From Oscillospiraceae bacterium (GTDB lineage Bacteria; Bacillota; Clostridia; Oscillospirales; Butyricicoccaceae), in the NCBI GenBank assembly GCA_902797555.1, contig CADBTM010000232.1, positions 1 to 6,751 of the forward strand: a DNA stretch of 6,751 bases. Reading direction: 5' to 3'. A program made the position numbers and the translations under genes. The notes under the pieces are model-generated. The model saw nothing but the letters and a program-made list of their open reading frames with translations, was not told the origin of the DNA and did not search any database. Of the stretch, positions 1 through 5,822 are shown in pieces (positions within the stretch are counted from its first letter, which is position 1; the number at the start of each line of letters is the position of its first letter).

Positions 1-694
1 CCATCGCTCGGGAATCGGACGACGTGATCTACACCTGGGCCGGTCCCGAGATCGCCGTGGCCACCACCAAGGCCTATTCCACCCAGCTGGCTGTGCTGGA
101 TATGATCGGCCTATCCTTTGGGGAAACGCTGGGCACCGTCGATCCCAAGGAATACGCCGAGGTGGTGTCCGAGCTGCAAAAGCTTCCGGAAAAATGGAGC
201 GCGTGCTGGAGCGGTGCGAGGATATCCAGCGGTTTGCCGCCGAATATTTCAACCACGATTCCATCTTCTTCATCGGGCGCAATCTGGACTATGCGCTGGG
301 ACTGGAGGGCTCTCTCAAGCTGAAGGAGATCTCCTACATCCACTCCGAGGCCTACGCCTCCGGCGAGCTCAAGCACGGCACGATCTCCCTCATCGAGGAC
401 GGCACGCTGGTGGTTGCTCTGGGCACCTACGGCGCTCTGTTTGACAAGGCCATGAGCAACGTCATCGAGGTCAAGGCGCGGGGCGCCGACGTGCTGGCGC
501 TCACCACCGAGAGCCATCGGGCGGAGATGGAAAAGACGGTTTCCAGCATCCTCACCATTCCCGATACCACCCCCATGCTGCAGCCCAGTCTGGGCGTGGT
601 GCCCCTGCAACTCTTTGCCTATTACGTCGCCCTGCAAAGAGGCTGCGACGTGGATAAGCCGAGAAACCTGGCCAAGAGCGTCACTGTGGAATAA
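1..694 (+). CDS. glmS: Glutamine--fructose-6-phosphate aminotransferase (isomerizing), C-terminal part, frameshifted
   Basis: GlmS makes glucosamine-6-phosphate from fructose-6-phosphate and glutamine in the cytoplasm, the first committed step to UDP-GlcNAc and peptidoglycan. Only about 230 residues of a protein usually near 600 are in view, and the gene enters from the left edge in frame 3. What is visible is the end of the first SIS domain (IARESD, then WAGPEIAVATTKAYSTQ) and the whole second SIS sugar-isomerase domain. The active-site neighbourhoods are all present: GSLKLKEISYIHSEAY, GELKHG and the C-terminal DKPRNLAKSVTVE, whose Lys is the catalytic lysine known in this family. The N-terminal glutaminase domain lies outside the window. 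The usual HGP is HGT here. The reading frame shifts near position 194: frame 3 encodes up to ...LQKLPEK, and the family-like sequence continues as MERVLERCEDIQRF in frame 2. No residues are missing across the join, so a single lost base explains it. Family assignment is very secure; whether the gene is functional is not. Confidence 0.93.
   Translation, partial: HRSGIGRRDLHLGRSRDRRGHHQGLFHPAGCAGYDRPILWGNAGHRRSQGIRRGGVRAAKASGKMERVLERCEDIQRFAAEYFNHDSIFFIGRNLDYALGLEGSLKLKEISYIHSEAYASGELKHGTISLIEDGTLVVALGTYGALFDKAMSNVIEVKARGADVLALTTESHRAEMEKTVSSILTIPDTTPMLQPSLGVVPLQLFAYYVALQRGCDVDKPRNLAKSVTVE
190..194 (+). other. Single-base frameshift site in glmS (A run one base short)
   Basis: Five A residues follow GG here. 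With six, the codons read GAA AAA ATG GAG, giving LPEK-MERVLE, which joins the two halves of the GlmS alignment without a gap. As written, the frame reads GAA AAA TGG and ends at a stop near 323, after a tail that does not resemble GlmS. The cause may be a sequencing or assembly error in the homopolymer, a true mutation, or slippage during transcription. The sequence alone cannot choose, but an error is favoured because glmS is normally essential for wall synthesis and the downstream half shows no other decay. Confidence 0.85.
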
Positions 695-702
695 CCCCTC
701 TA

Positions 703-729
703 TCCCGCCGCGCTGCGGCGGGATTTTTT
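703..729 (+). terminator. Rho-independent terminator of glmS
   Basis: A perfect 9-bp GC-rich stem (703-711 with 715-723) closes a three-base GCT loop and is followed at once by six T residues. It starts 8 bases after the glmS stop codon. It is unusually close to the next gene, whose ribosome binding site starts four bases after the T run. Confidence 0.93.
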
Positions 730-732
730 GTG

Positions 733-738
733 AAAGGA
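733..738 (+). promoter_or_regulatory. Ribosome binding site of the aminoglycoside phosphotransferase gene
   Basis: AAAGGA sits six bases before the ATG at 745. This favours that ATG over the in-frame GTG at 730, which would place the ribosome site inside the terminator T tract. Confidence 0.8.
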
Positions 739-744
739 ACCGAT

Positions 745-1533
745 ATGAAACAACGAGAAGTTTCCCAGGATCTGCTGCAGTTTCCCCCGGAGGTGCGCCC
801 CTTTCTCTGCGGGGCACGGCTGCTGGACAGCAGCTGCTCTCCTGCGGCGCAGGTGTGGCACGCGGTGGGAGAAGAGGATCTCTATCTCAAGCGCTCCCGT
901 CCCGGCACACTCCGGCGGGAGGCGGCCATGACCCGCTGGATGCATGAAAAGGGCATGGCGGCCGAGGTTCTGCTCTATCTCTCCGGCGAGAGTGATTGGC
1001 TGGTGACCCGTGCCCTTGCGGGGGAGGACGGCATCGCAGAGCGGTATCTCCTCTGTCCGGAGCGCCTGTGCCGCCGGATGGGCGAGCTTTTGCGGGAGCT
1101 GCACGAAGGGGAAACCGTGGGCTGCCCCGTCCCCGACCGGACAGGGGACTATCTCACCGGGGTAGAGGCGGGCATCGCCGGAGGCATCTGGTCGCCCTCG
1201 CGGACGGTGGAAGCGCGCTTCTCGTGGAAGGACCGGCAGGAGGCGGTCGACCTCGTCCGGGAATGGGGCGGTGCGCTGAGGCGGGACACGCTGATCCACG
1301 GAGACTTTTGCCTGCCCAACGTGATGATGAACGATTGGCGCCTGTCCGGCTATATCGATCTGGACAATGCCGGTGTGGGGGACAGGCACATCGACCTCTA
1401 TTGGATGGTGTGGTCGCTGACCTACAATCTGAAGGACGGCCGCTGGGGAGACCTGTTTTTGGACGCCTACGGTCGGGAAGCAGTGCAGCCCGATCTGCTG
1501 CGCACCGTGGCCGCCTGCGAATGCTTCGGATGA
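745..1533 (+). CDS. APH(3')-type aminoglycoside phosphotransferase family protein
   Basis: A 262-residue soluble kinase, close to the ~264 residues usual for APH(3') enzymes, which transfer ATP phosphate to a hydroxyl of aminoglycosides such as kanamycin. Key elements appear in order. The ATP-contacting lysine is in DLYLK (K49) and its partner Glu is near E59. The Brenner motif HGDFCLPN (185-192) carries the catalytic Asp187 and Asn192. IDLD (204-207) supplies the metal-binding Asp205, followed by GVGDRHIDL. The alignment to APH(3')-IIIa recalled from memory is colinear to the last residues, so the gene looks intact. Two antibiotic-contact regions differ: the usual DLGR is DLDN, and the usual C-terminal LLDELF is AACECFG. 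It may therefore act on another substrate or be a cryptic resistance enzyme. Start ATG is chosen by the ribosome site at 733-738. I see no promoter of its own between the glmS terminator and the start. Confidence is high for the family and low for true resistance. Confidence 0.88.
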   Translation: MKQREVSQDLLQFPPEVRPFLCGARLLDSSCSPAAQVWHAVGEEDLYLKRSRPGTLRREAAMTRWMHEKGMAAEVLLYLSGESDWLVTRALAGEDGIAERYLLCPERLCRRMGELLRELHEGETVGCPVPDRTGDYLTGVEAGIAGGIWSPSRTVEARFSWKDRQEAVDLVREWGGALRRDTLIHGDFCLPNVMMNDWRLSGYIDLDNAGVGDRHIDLYWMVWSLTYNLKDGRWGDLFLDAYGREAVQPDLLRTVAACECFG

Positions 1534-1536
1534 CAT

Positions 1537-1601
1537 AAAAAAGAGTCGCAAGGAAGAGAAAATGACCGTTTTCCCCTATCCTTGGCGGCTCTTTTCTTTT
1601 T
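1537..1601 (+). terminator. Long imperfect hairpin terminator of the phosphotransferase gene
   Basis: GAGTCGC-AAGGA (1543-1554) pairs with TCCTT-G-GCGGCTC (1579-1591) with one G-T pair and one bulged G at 1584. An A run (1539-1542) and T run (1592-1595) extend the stem, and a small inner stem GAAAA/TTTTC (1558-1562 with 1569-1573) caps it. The right side ends in CTTTTCTTTTT. It begins three bases after the stop codon. The A-rich left flank could let it also act on the other strand. Confidence 0.85.
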
Positions 1602-1620
1602 GCAGATCGGCGTTGACGTA

Positions 1621-1649
1621 TTGACGCTCTCCCTGCAGTTTGGTATAAG
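1621..1649 (+). promoter_or_regulatory. Sigma-A-type promoter of the HD-GYP gene
   Basis: TTGACG (-35, 1621-1626) and TATAAG (-10, 1644-1649) are separated by exactly 17 bases. A TG at 1641-1642 gives an extended -10 element. Transcription would start near 1656, leaving a leader of about 30 bases. A second TTGACG copy lies at 1613-1618. Confidence 0.82.
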
Positions 1650-1673
1650 TATCAATAAGCTGTGAACGTCTCT

Positions 1674-1683
1674 GGGGTGATCC
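1674..1683 (+). promoter_or_regulatory. Extended ribosome binding site of the HD-GYP gene
   Basis: GGGGTGATCC matches the 3' part of the extended Shine-Dalgarno consensus (GGAGGTGATCC) with one mismatch, a few bases before the ATG at 1686. It decides that start over the in-frame GTG at 1662. Confidence 0.8.
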
Positions 1684-1685
1684 TG

Positions 1686-3050
1686 ATGAAAGATAACAGA
1701 AAGAAAAGAGCGGTGATTTTTGCCGTTGCCTTGCTTGTGGTGGCGATCTGCCTGTTGGCGAGCCTGATCAAAACCGATATCTACAATCACGCGCGGCATC
1801 ACGCGACCTTTTCGGGCGCCGAGCTTTTTTCCGCGGACGGCGACAAGGAAAAGGAGGTCACCGTCACGGCAGCAGCCCGGGGCAGCACATGGACAAAGGT
1901 GTTTGACCTGAACGGGGAAGGGCTCATCGACCCGGATTATCAGGCCTTTACCTATGACTTTACCGTGTCCAACAACACCAAGGACGAGGTTTCGGATTTT
2001 TCCTTCCAGCTGACCTTTCACCGGGATGTCTATCTGATGTCGGCATGGAACGGCGCCTTGGAGATCCATCAGTGCTCGTCGGCCGGCGAGACGGTGGACA
2101 CTGTTCCCGATCTGCGGGAGTTTGATCCCGACGCCCACATTCTGGAGACCATCACAGTGGACGGCGATCCTCTGGTGGTCATGCACGACGGCGACTATCT
2201 GATCTACAAGCCCAGCGCCACCATGAATGCCATGGAGATCCCCATCGAGGCGCGGGAAGCGACAACGCCGGGCTTTATCCTGTATGTGGCCATCGGCGAG
2301 ACGATCGACGATTCCGTTTTGACCATCGATTACGGCTTTCATCGGCTGCTGACCAGCGAGCCGCTGTTCTGGATCGCGCTGGGGCTGATGCTCGCCTGGG
2401 TGGTGGGCGTGACCGTCTATCTGCTGACGGCGGCGCGGATCCGCAAGTATCAGGAGCGGCACGAGCGGGATAATGAGATCATCAACGAGTCCATCGAGAC
2501 CTTTACCGGATTTATCGATGCCAAGGATCCCTACACCAACGGCCATTCCAAGCGGGTCGCCATCTATACCAGGCGCATCGCAACGGAGTTTGGCTATGAA
2601 GGGGAGGATCTGGATCGGATCTATTACATCGCCCTGCTCCACGATTGCGGAAAGATCGGCGTCCCCGACAATATCCTGGGCAAGCCCGGCAAGCTGACCA
2701 ACGAGGAGTTTGCCATCCTCAAATCCCATTCGGAACGGGGCGGCGAGATCCTCAGCCGCTTCAAGAGCCTGAAAGATGTGGAAAAGGGCGCCCGTTACCA
2801 TCACGAGCGATATGACGGACGGGGCTATCCCGAGGGGCTGGCAGGGGAGAACATTCCCTTCATTGCCCGGATGATCTGCGTTGCCGACTCCTTTGACGCC
2901 ATGAATACCAACCGTGTATATCGGAAAAAGCTCACCATGGACACCATCATCCAAGAGATCGAAAGCAACAAGGGACGCCAGTTTGACCCGCAGGTGGCGG
3001 ACGTGATGCTCCGTCTGCTGCGGGAGGGCGAGATCCCCGGAGAAGCGTGA
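1686..3050 (+). CDS. Membrane-anchored HD-GYP domain phosphohydrolase with extracytoplasmic sensor region
   Basis: A 454-residue protein, probably a c-di-GMP phosphodiesterase of the HD-GYP family, acting at the inner face of the membrane. Residues 8-28 form an N-terminal membrane segment after a basic start (KDNRKKR). Residues ~30-222 lie outside the membrane. A second membrane segment spans ~225-248, followed by a short charged helix (~250-275) and the catalytic domain (~275-450). Visible motifs are DPYTNGHSKR (281-290), the metal-binding HDCGKIG (319-325), the conserved His348 in LKSHSERGGEIL, the HHERYDGRGYP signature (372-382), and VADSFDAM (399-406). There is no GGDEF, EAL or response-regulator receiver domain. 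The outer region contains YDFTVSNNTKDEVSDFSFQL and then a conserved-looking AWNG (120-123), a pattern resembling family-2-like carbohydrate-binding beta-sandwiches. This is only a resemblance. The gene has its own promoter and stands alone, convergent with the SLH gene. The enzyme class is secure; c-di-GMP as substrate is inferred from the family. Confidence 0.93.
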   Translation: MKDNRKKRAVIFAVALLVVAICLLASLIKTDIYNHARHHATFSGAELFSADGDKEKEVTVTAAARGSTWTKVFDLNGEGLIDPDYQAFTYDFTVSNNTKDEVSDFSFQLTFHRDVYLMSAWNGALEIHQCSSAGETVDTVPDLREFDPDAHILETITVDGDPLVVMHDGDYLIYKPSATMNAMEIPIEAREATTPGFILYVAIGETIDDSVLTIDYGFHRLLTSEPLFWIALGLMLAWVVGVTVYLLTAARIRKYQERHERDNEIINESIETFTGFIDAKDPYTNGHSKRVAIYTRRIATEFGYEGEDLDRIYYIALLHDCGKIGVPDNILGKPGKLTNEEFAILKSHSERGGEILSRFKSLKDVEKGARYHHERYDGRGYPEGLAGENIPFIARMICVADSFDAMNTNRVYRKKLTMDTIIQEIESNKGRQFDPQVADVMLRLLREGEIPGEA

Positions 3051-3089
3051 GCGCCTCAAAAAAACCGCATAGCGAAACTGTTTTTACAG

Positions 3090-3118
3090 AAAAAGCCCCC
3101 TCGGCATGGCCGAGGGGG
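3090..3118 (-). terminator. Terminator of the SLH gene, possibly shared by the convergent HD-GYP gene
   Basis: A perfect 10-bp stem (CCCCCTCGGC at 3096-3105 with 3109-3118) closes an ATG loop. Read on the minus strand, the stem is followed by C and then five T (3094-3090), a good tail for the SLH gene ending at 3135. On the plus strand the tail is only TTCGTTGT, so termination of the HD-GYP gene there would be weaker. No better plus-strand terminator is visible in 3051-3095. Confidence 0.88.
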
Positions 3119-3134
3119 TTCGTTGTATCCGGGA

Positions 3135-5645
3135 TTATTTTTCCAGAAGGGCGAATGCATAAAGCAGGTGTGCCAGCTCGGCGCGGGTGGCGGGCTCCTG
3201 AGGACGATCGCTGTCATCGGGGAGCAGATCCACGTCTGCAGCCCAGCTCATGGCGTCCTGTGCCCACGCGCTGGCGCCCGTGGAGACAGACTGTGCCGCA
3301 GGCATTCCGGCGAGACGCCACAGGACGGTGACCGCCTGTTCCCGGGTGATCGCGTCGGCGATGCCGAACTTGCCGTTGCCATAGCCCCGGAGGATGCCCT
3401 CCTGCGCTGCCCAGCACACGGCGTCGGAATACCACTTGCCTTCCTCCACGTCGGAGAAGGGATTGGCTCCCGTCACGGCGGGCCGGCCCGCCATGCGGTA
3501 GAGCACGGTGGCAAACATGGCACGGGTCATGGTGCTGTCGGGATCGAACAGACCGTTTCCGATCCCTTCCATCCAGCCCTCCTCGGTGACGTAATCCACC
3601 GCGTCTGCATACCACGCATCCTCGGGCACGTCGGAATAGGCAGGCTGTCCCGCCGGGACAAAGGAGGCGGTGACAGTGACCGGAGAGTCGGGCATGGAGA
3701 AGGTGTATTTGCCGTCCTCCTCGGTGACGGTCAGCGGATTGCCGTCTTCGTCCGTCACGGTCAGCTCAGCCAGCACATAGCCCTCCTCGGGAACGACGGT
3801 GAGGGTAACGGTCTCGCCGGGAGCGGCCTTTTTGGGCTCGGCGGAAACCGCGCCGTTGTCGGATTCATCCACGGTCACCGGGCAGGGGATGGGAGAGCCG
3901 GCACGCCCGGTGCTGCCGCCGGGTGCAGGAGGTGCGGGAGGCGTGGGAGGTGCCTCTTCCGGAGAGGTGTCCGCCAGGGTGATGGTCACGTCGGCGGTGG
4001 GGGTGCCCGAGATAATGATATCTCCCGTGTCGAGCGCCACGGCGATGCCGCTCACCGTACCCAGAGAGGCATAGTCCTCGGGGAAGCAATAGCCATCCTC
4101 GGGGATGAAACAGATCTCCTCCATGGCGGTACCGGCTGGTACGGTCTGGGTGAGGGAAACGTCCTCGTTGTCCAGAATCATGTTCGCGCCGGGGATGACG
4201 GTGACGGTATAGCTCTCAAAGGGGGTGTGGAACCATTTGTAGCTGGAGTTGTCGTCGGCGCTGTAGATCACCGCGCCGCTGCCGTCGAGGCTTGCGCTGC
4301 CGCCCGCGGTGACGCCGTCGCCCAGAACGGGGGCCTGGCTCAGCGCGGAGATATTGCCGGTGGCGGTCACGGTGCCGCCGTTGATGGTGATATTGCGCCC
4401 TTCCACAGCCTGGCACTGGATCCCGTAAGAGTAGTATGCCGCCTCTCCGCCGGAGGCGATGACGGTGGCCTCGTCATTTATGGTGACGTCGGTGGCAAAG
4501 ATGCCCTGGCTTGAGCTGTAGCCGTTCCTGTCGGGCGTGGCAGTGCCTGCAATGGCCGTCACGGTGGCCGTGCCGCCGATGGTGATCGTGGGCGCGTAAT
4601 ACTGCATTCCCACTTTGATCCCGTCGCTCATGGCGCTCCCGGAGCCGTAATAGCCGTCGTTGGTGGCAGTATCAGCCACGGCGGTGACCTGCGCGTCGCC
4701 GTCCACGACCATGCTGGTATAGCTTCGGATGCCGGCGCTGGATACGGTCATTTCGGCGGCTTGCGCCGTCCCGCCGACGGCGAGAACGGTTCCGCCGTGA
4801 ATGACAACGCCCCGGTTTTCGCCGTTCGGATCGTTGTTGCTGCTCTCAATGCCGTAGCTGGACGTTTTGCCGCTGCCTCCGATGGCGTTCACCGTGCCTC
4901 CGTTGACGGTGAGACCGTCCGTGCCATTCCCGGAGCTGTAAACGCCGGTGCTGCAATCGCCGGACAGTGCCTGGCCCCGCAGGACGGCGCCCTCATTGAC
5001 GACGATGCCGCCGGCGAATACGCCGAAGCTGTTAAAGTGGGCGGAGGAGCTGCCGCAGCCGCTGAGGGTGCCGTTCACCGTCAAAACGCCCCCACAGGCA
5101 TAGTATCCGCAGGAAAAACCGGACTCGGTGGAGGCGCTGGAGGCGGTCACCGTTGTCCCCGCGGCGATCTCGGAAGGCCCGTTCAGATAGACGCCCGCGC
5201 TGTTGCTCCTACCGGTGGTGGAGTCTGCGTAGATCGCCAGAGATCCCGTTCCGTCAAAGGTCACCTTCGTGCCGCCGATGGAGGAATAAAAGCCGTCCAC
5301 GTCATAACCGTCTGTCACGTTTGTCGCCGTGATCGTATTGTCTCCCGTCAGCGTGACGGTCAGATCCTCGCTGCCGGCATATACGACGCCCCGGTTGTTA
5401 TAGGCCGTTACGGCGAGGTCCGCTCCGGCGTTGGTGATGCTCGCGCCGTTCAGGCTCAGTGTGTTGCTGGTTGCGTCATAGGACACCTTGCCGTCGCCCA
5501 GCACGTCATCTGCATTGGTCGAGGTCACCTGCGTCCCCGCGATCCAGAGTTCGTAGGACTCTTCGCTGTAGGCCGCTGCAGAAATTGGCATCAGGCTCAG
5601 ACAGAACACCAATGCCATCGCAAGGGAAAGGAATCGCTTTTTCAT
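3135..5645 (-). CDS. Secreted SLH-domain surface protein with repeat-rich beta-helix-like stalk
   Basis: An 836-residue exported protein, probably held on the wall by binding secondary wall polymer. A signal peptide (1-25, MKKRFLSLAMALVF..., likely cut after AAA) precedes a module typical of gut Firmicutes surface proteins (YELWIAGTQVT to NTLSLNGASIT, 31-71). Residues ~126-430 carry about ten degenerate repeats of the form GI/GV...VTINGGTVTATGG, suggesting a right-handed beta-helix. Residues ~478-558 form a beta-rich module ending ISGTPTADVTITL. A proline-rich hinge (565-575, PPTPPAPPAPG) leads to a module of the divergent InlB B-repeat kind (~588-663). Three SLH domains close the protein: 670-719 (YSDVPEDAWYADAV), 730-780 (FSDVEEGKWYSDAV) and a more divergent third at ~793-834 (ATRAELAHLLY). 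Start ATG is set by AAAGGAGG eight bases upstream. Binding to carbohydrate or host surfaces is a guess from architecture; no catalytic motif is seen. The mature part holds nine cysteines, many for this protein type. Confidence 0.93.
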   Translation of the reverse strand: MKKRFLSLAMALVFCLSLMPISAAAYSEESYELWIAGTQVTSTNADDVLGDGKVSYDATSNTLSLNGASITNAGADLAVTAYNNRGVVYAGSEDLTVTLTGDNTITATNVTDGYDVDGFYSSIGGTKVTFDGTGSLAIYADSTTGRSNSAGVYLNGPSEIAAGTTVTASSASTESGFSCGYYACGGVLTVNGTLSGCGSSSAHFNSFGVFAGGIVVNEGAVLRGQALSGDCSTGVYSSGNGTDGLTVNGGTVNAIGGSGKTSSYGIESSNNDPNGENRGVVIHGGTVLAVGGTAQAAEMTVSSAGIRSYTSMVVDGDAQVTAVADTATNDGYYGSGSAMSDGIKVGMQYYAPTITIGGTATVTAIAGTATPDRNGYSSSQGIFATDVTINDEATVIASGGEAAYYSYGIQCQAVEGRNITINGGTVTATGNISALSQAPVLGDGVTAGGSASLDGSGAVIYSADDNSSYKWFHTPFESYTVTVIPGANMILDNEDVSLTQTVPAGTAMEEICFIPEDGYCFPEDYASLGTVSGIAVALDTGDIIISGTPTADVTITLADTSPEEAPPTPPAPPAPGGSTGRAGSPIPCPVTVDESDNGAVSAEPKKAAPGETVTLTVVPEEGYVLAELTVTDEDGNPLTVTEEDGKYTFSMPDSPVTVTASFVPAGQPAYSDVPEDAWYADAVDYVTEEGWMEGIGNGLFDPDSTMTRAMFATVLYRMAGRPAVTGANPFSDVEEGKWYSDAVCWAAQEGILRGYGNGKFGIADAITREQAVTVLWRLAGMPAAQSVSTGASAWAQDAMSWAADVDLLPDDSDRPQEPATRAELAHLLYAFALLEK
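4356..5270 (-). repeat. Degenerate in-gene repeats coding for beta-helix-like coils
   Basis: Within the SLH gene, residues ~126-430 repeat a pattern of about 20-40 residues: a Gly-Ile/Val turn (GVYS, YGIES, AGIRS, DGIKV, QGIFA, YGIQC) followed by a valine/threonine-rich strand pair such as LTVNGGTVNAIGG, VVIHGGTVLAVGG or ITINGGTVTATG. At DNA level the copies are diverged, with recurring GGTGAC/GTCACC-like words rather than exact repeats. The pattern is what stacked coils of a parallel beta-helix would give. Confidence 0.7.
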
Positions 5646-5653
5646 GACTGTTT

Positions 5654-5661
5654 CCTCCTTT
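5654..5661 (-). promoter_or_regulatory. Ribosome binding site of the SLH gene
   Basis: On the minus strand AAAGGAGG lies eight bases before the ATG at 5645. It rules out the in-frame ATG at 5705, which lacks such a site and would put twenty non-signal-like residues before the signal peptide. Confidence 0.9.
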
Positions 5662-5720
5662 TTGCTGCAAAAATCGTTTGTGCATACTATCTTTTTACAA
5701 ATCATTGATCTATAATTGGC

Positions 5721-5749
5721 ATTATACAGGAGAAAACCAGAAAATGCAA
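5721..5749 (-). promoter_or_regulatory. Probable sigma-A-type promoter of the SLH gene
   Basis: On the minus strand a perfect TATAAT (5726 to 5721) is preceded by a 17-base spacer and TTGCAT (5749 to 5744), a weak -35 sharing the TTG of the consensus. Transcription would begin near 5714, giving a leader of about 70 bases. It lies downstream of the terminator of the preceding minus-strand gene, so the SLH gene is probably transcribed on its own. I see no riboswitch-like fold in the leader. Confidence 0.72.
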
Positions 5750-5768
5750 TAGGATTTCGCGTTATTGC

Positions 5769-5801
5769 AAAAAAATCCCTCCGGCATTTGCCGGAGGGAT
5801 T
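5769..5801 (-). terminator. Rho-independent terminator of the DUF3298 gene
   Basis: A perfect 12-bp stem (5774-5785 with 5790-5801) closes an ATTT loop. On the minus strand it is followed by a run of five T (5773-5769). It sits 21 bases past the stop codon of the minus-strand gene. The plus-strand side has no T run, so it works in one direction. Confidence 0.93.
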
Positions 5802-5822
5802 GCAGAAAGGAGCTTTGGTAGA

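Noticed and set aside
190..196. Programmed -1 ribosomal frameshift in glmS
   Set aside because: There is no proper X-XXY-YYZ slippery heptamer with a downstream structure, and GlmS is not known to need recoding; a lost A is simpler.
730..744. GTG at 730 as the phosphotransferase start
   Set aside because: It abuts the terminator T run and lacks a ribosome site; AAAGGA at 733-738 serves the ATG at 745.
1510..1533. Possible C-terminal frameshift of the phosphotransferase
   Set aside because: Length and colinear alignment fit the family to the last residues, and the terminator follows the stop directly.
74..1551. Minus-strand open frames (74-817, 700-1551) opposite glmS and the phosphotransferase gene
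   Set aside because: They run through the glmS terminator and oppose well-supported genes; the translations resemble no family and reflect high GC.
1662..1685. GTG at 1662 as the HD-GYP start
   Set aside because: It would lie only a few bases after the predicted transcription start, and the GGGGTGATCC ribosome site points to the ATG at 1686.
1467..3059. 530-codon minus-strand open frame opposite the HD-GYP gene
   Set aside because: The plus strand carries all HD-GYP motifs with its own promoter and ribosome site; the reverse frame has none.
5646..5705. ATG at 5705 (minus) as the SLH protein start
   Set aside because: It would add twenty residues before a textbook signal peptide and overrides the AAAGGAGG site next to the ATG at 5645.
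3123..5708. Long plus-strand open frames (3123-4514 and 4761-5708) opposite the SLH gene
   Set aside because: They are low-complexity Gly/Ala/Arg-rich readings of the reverse of a GC-rich repetitive gene, with no ribosome sites or recognisable domains.
5806..5812. AAAGGAG on the plus strand as a ribosome site for a small gene
   Set aside because: No start codon with an open frame follows at a fitting distance; the region is the 3' end of the minus-strand gene.
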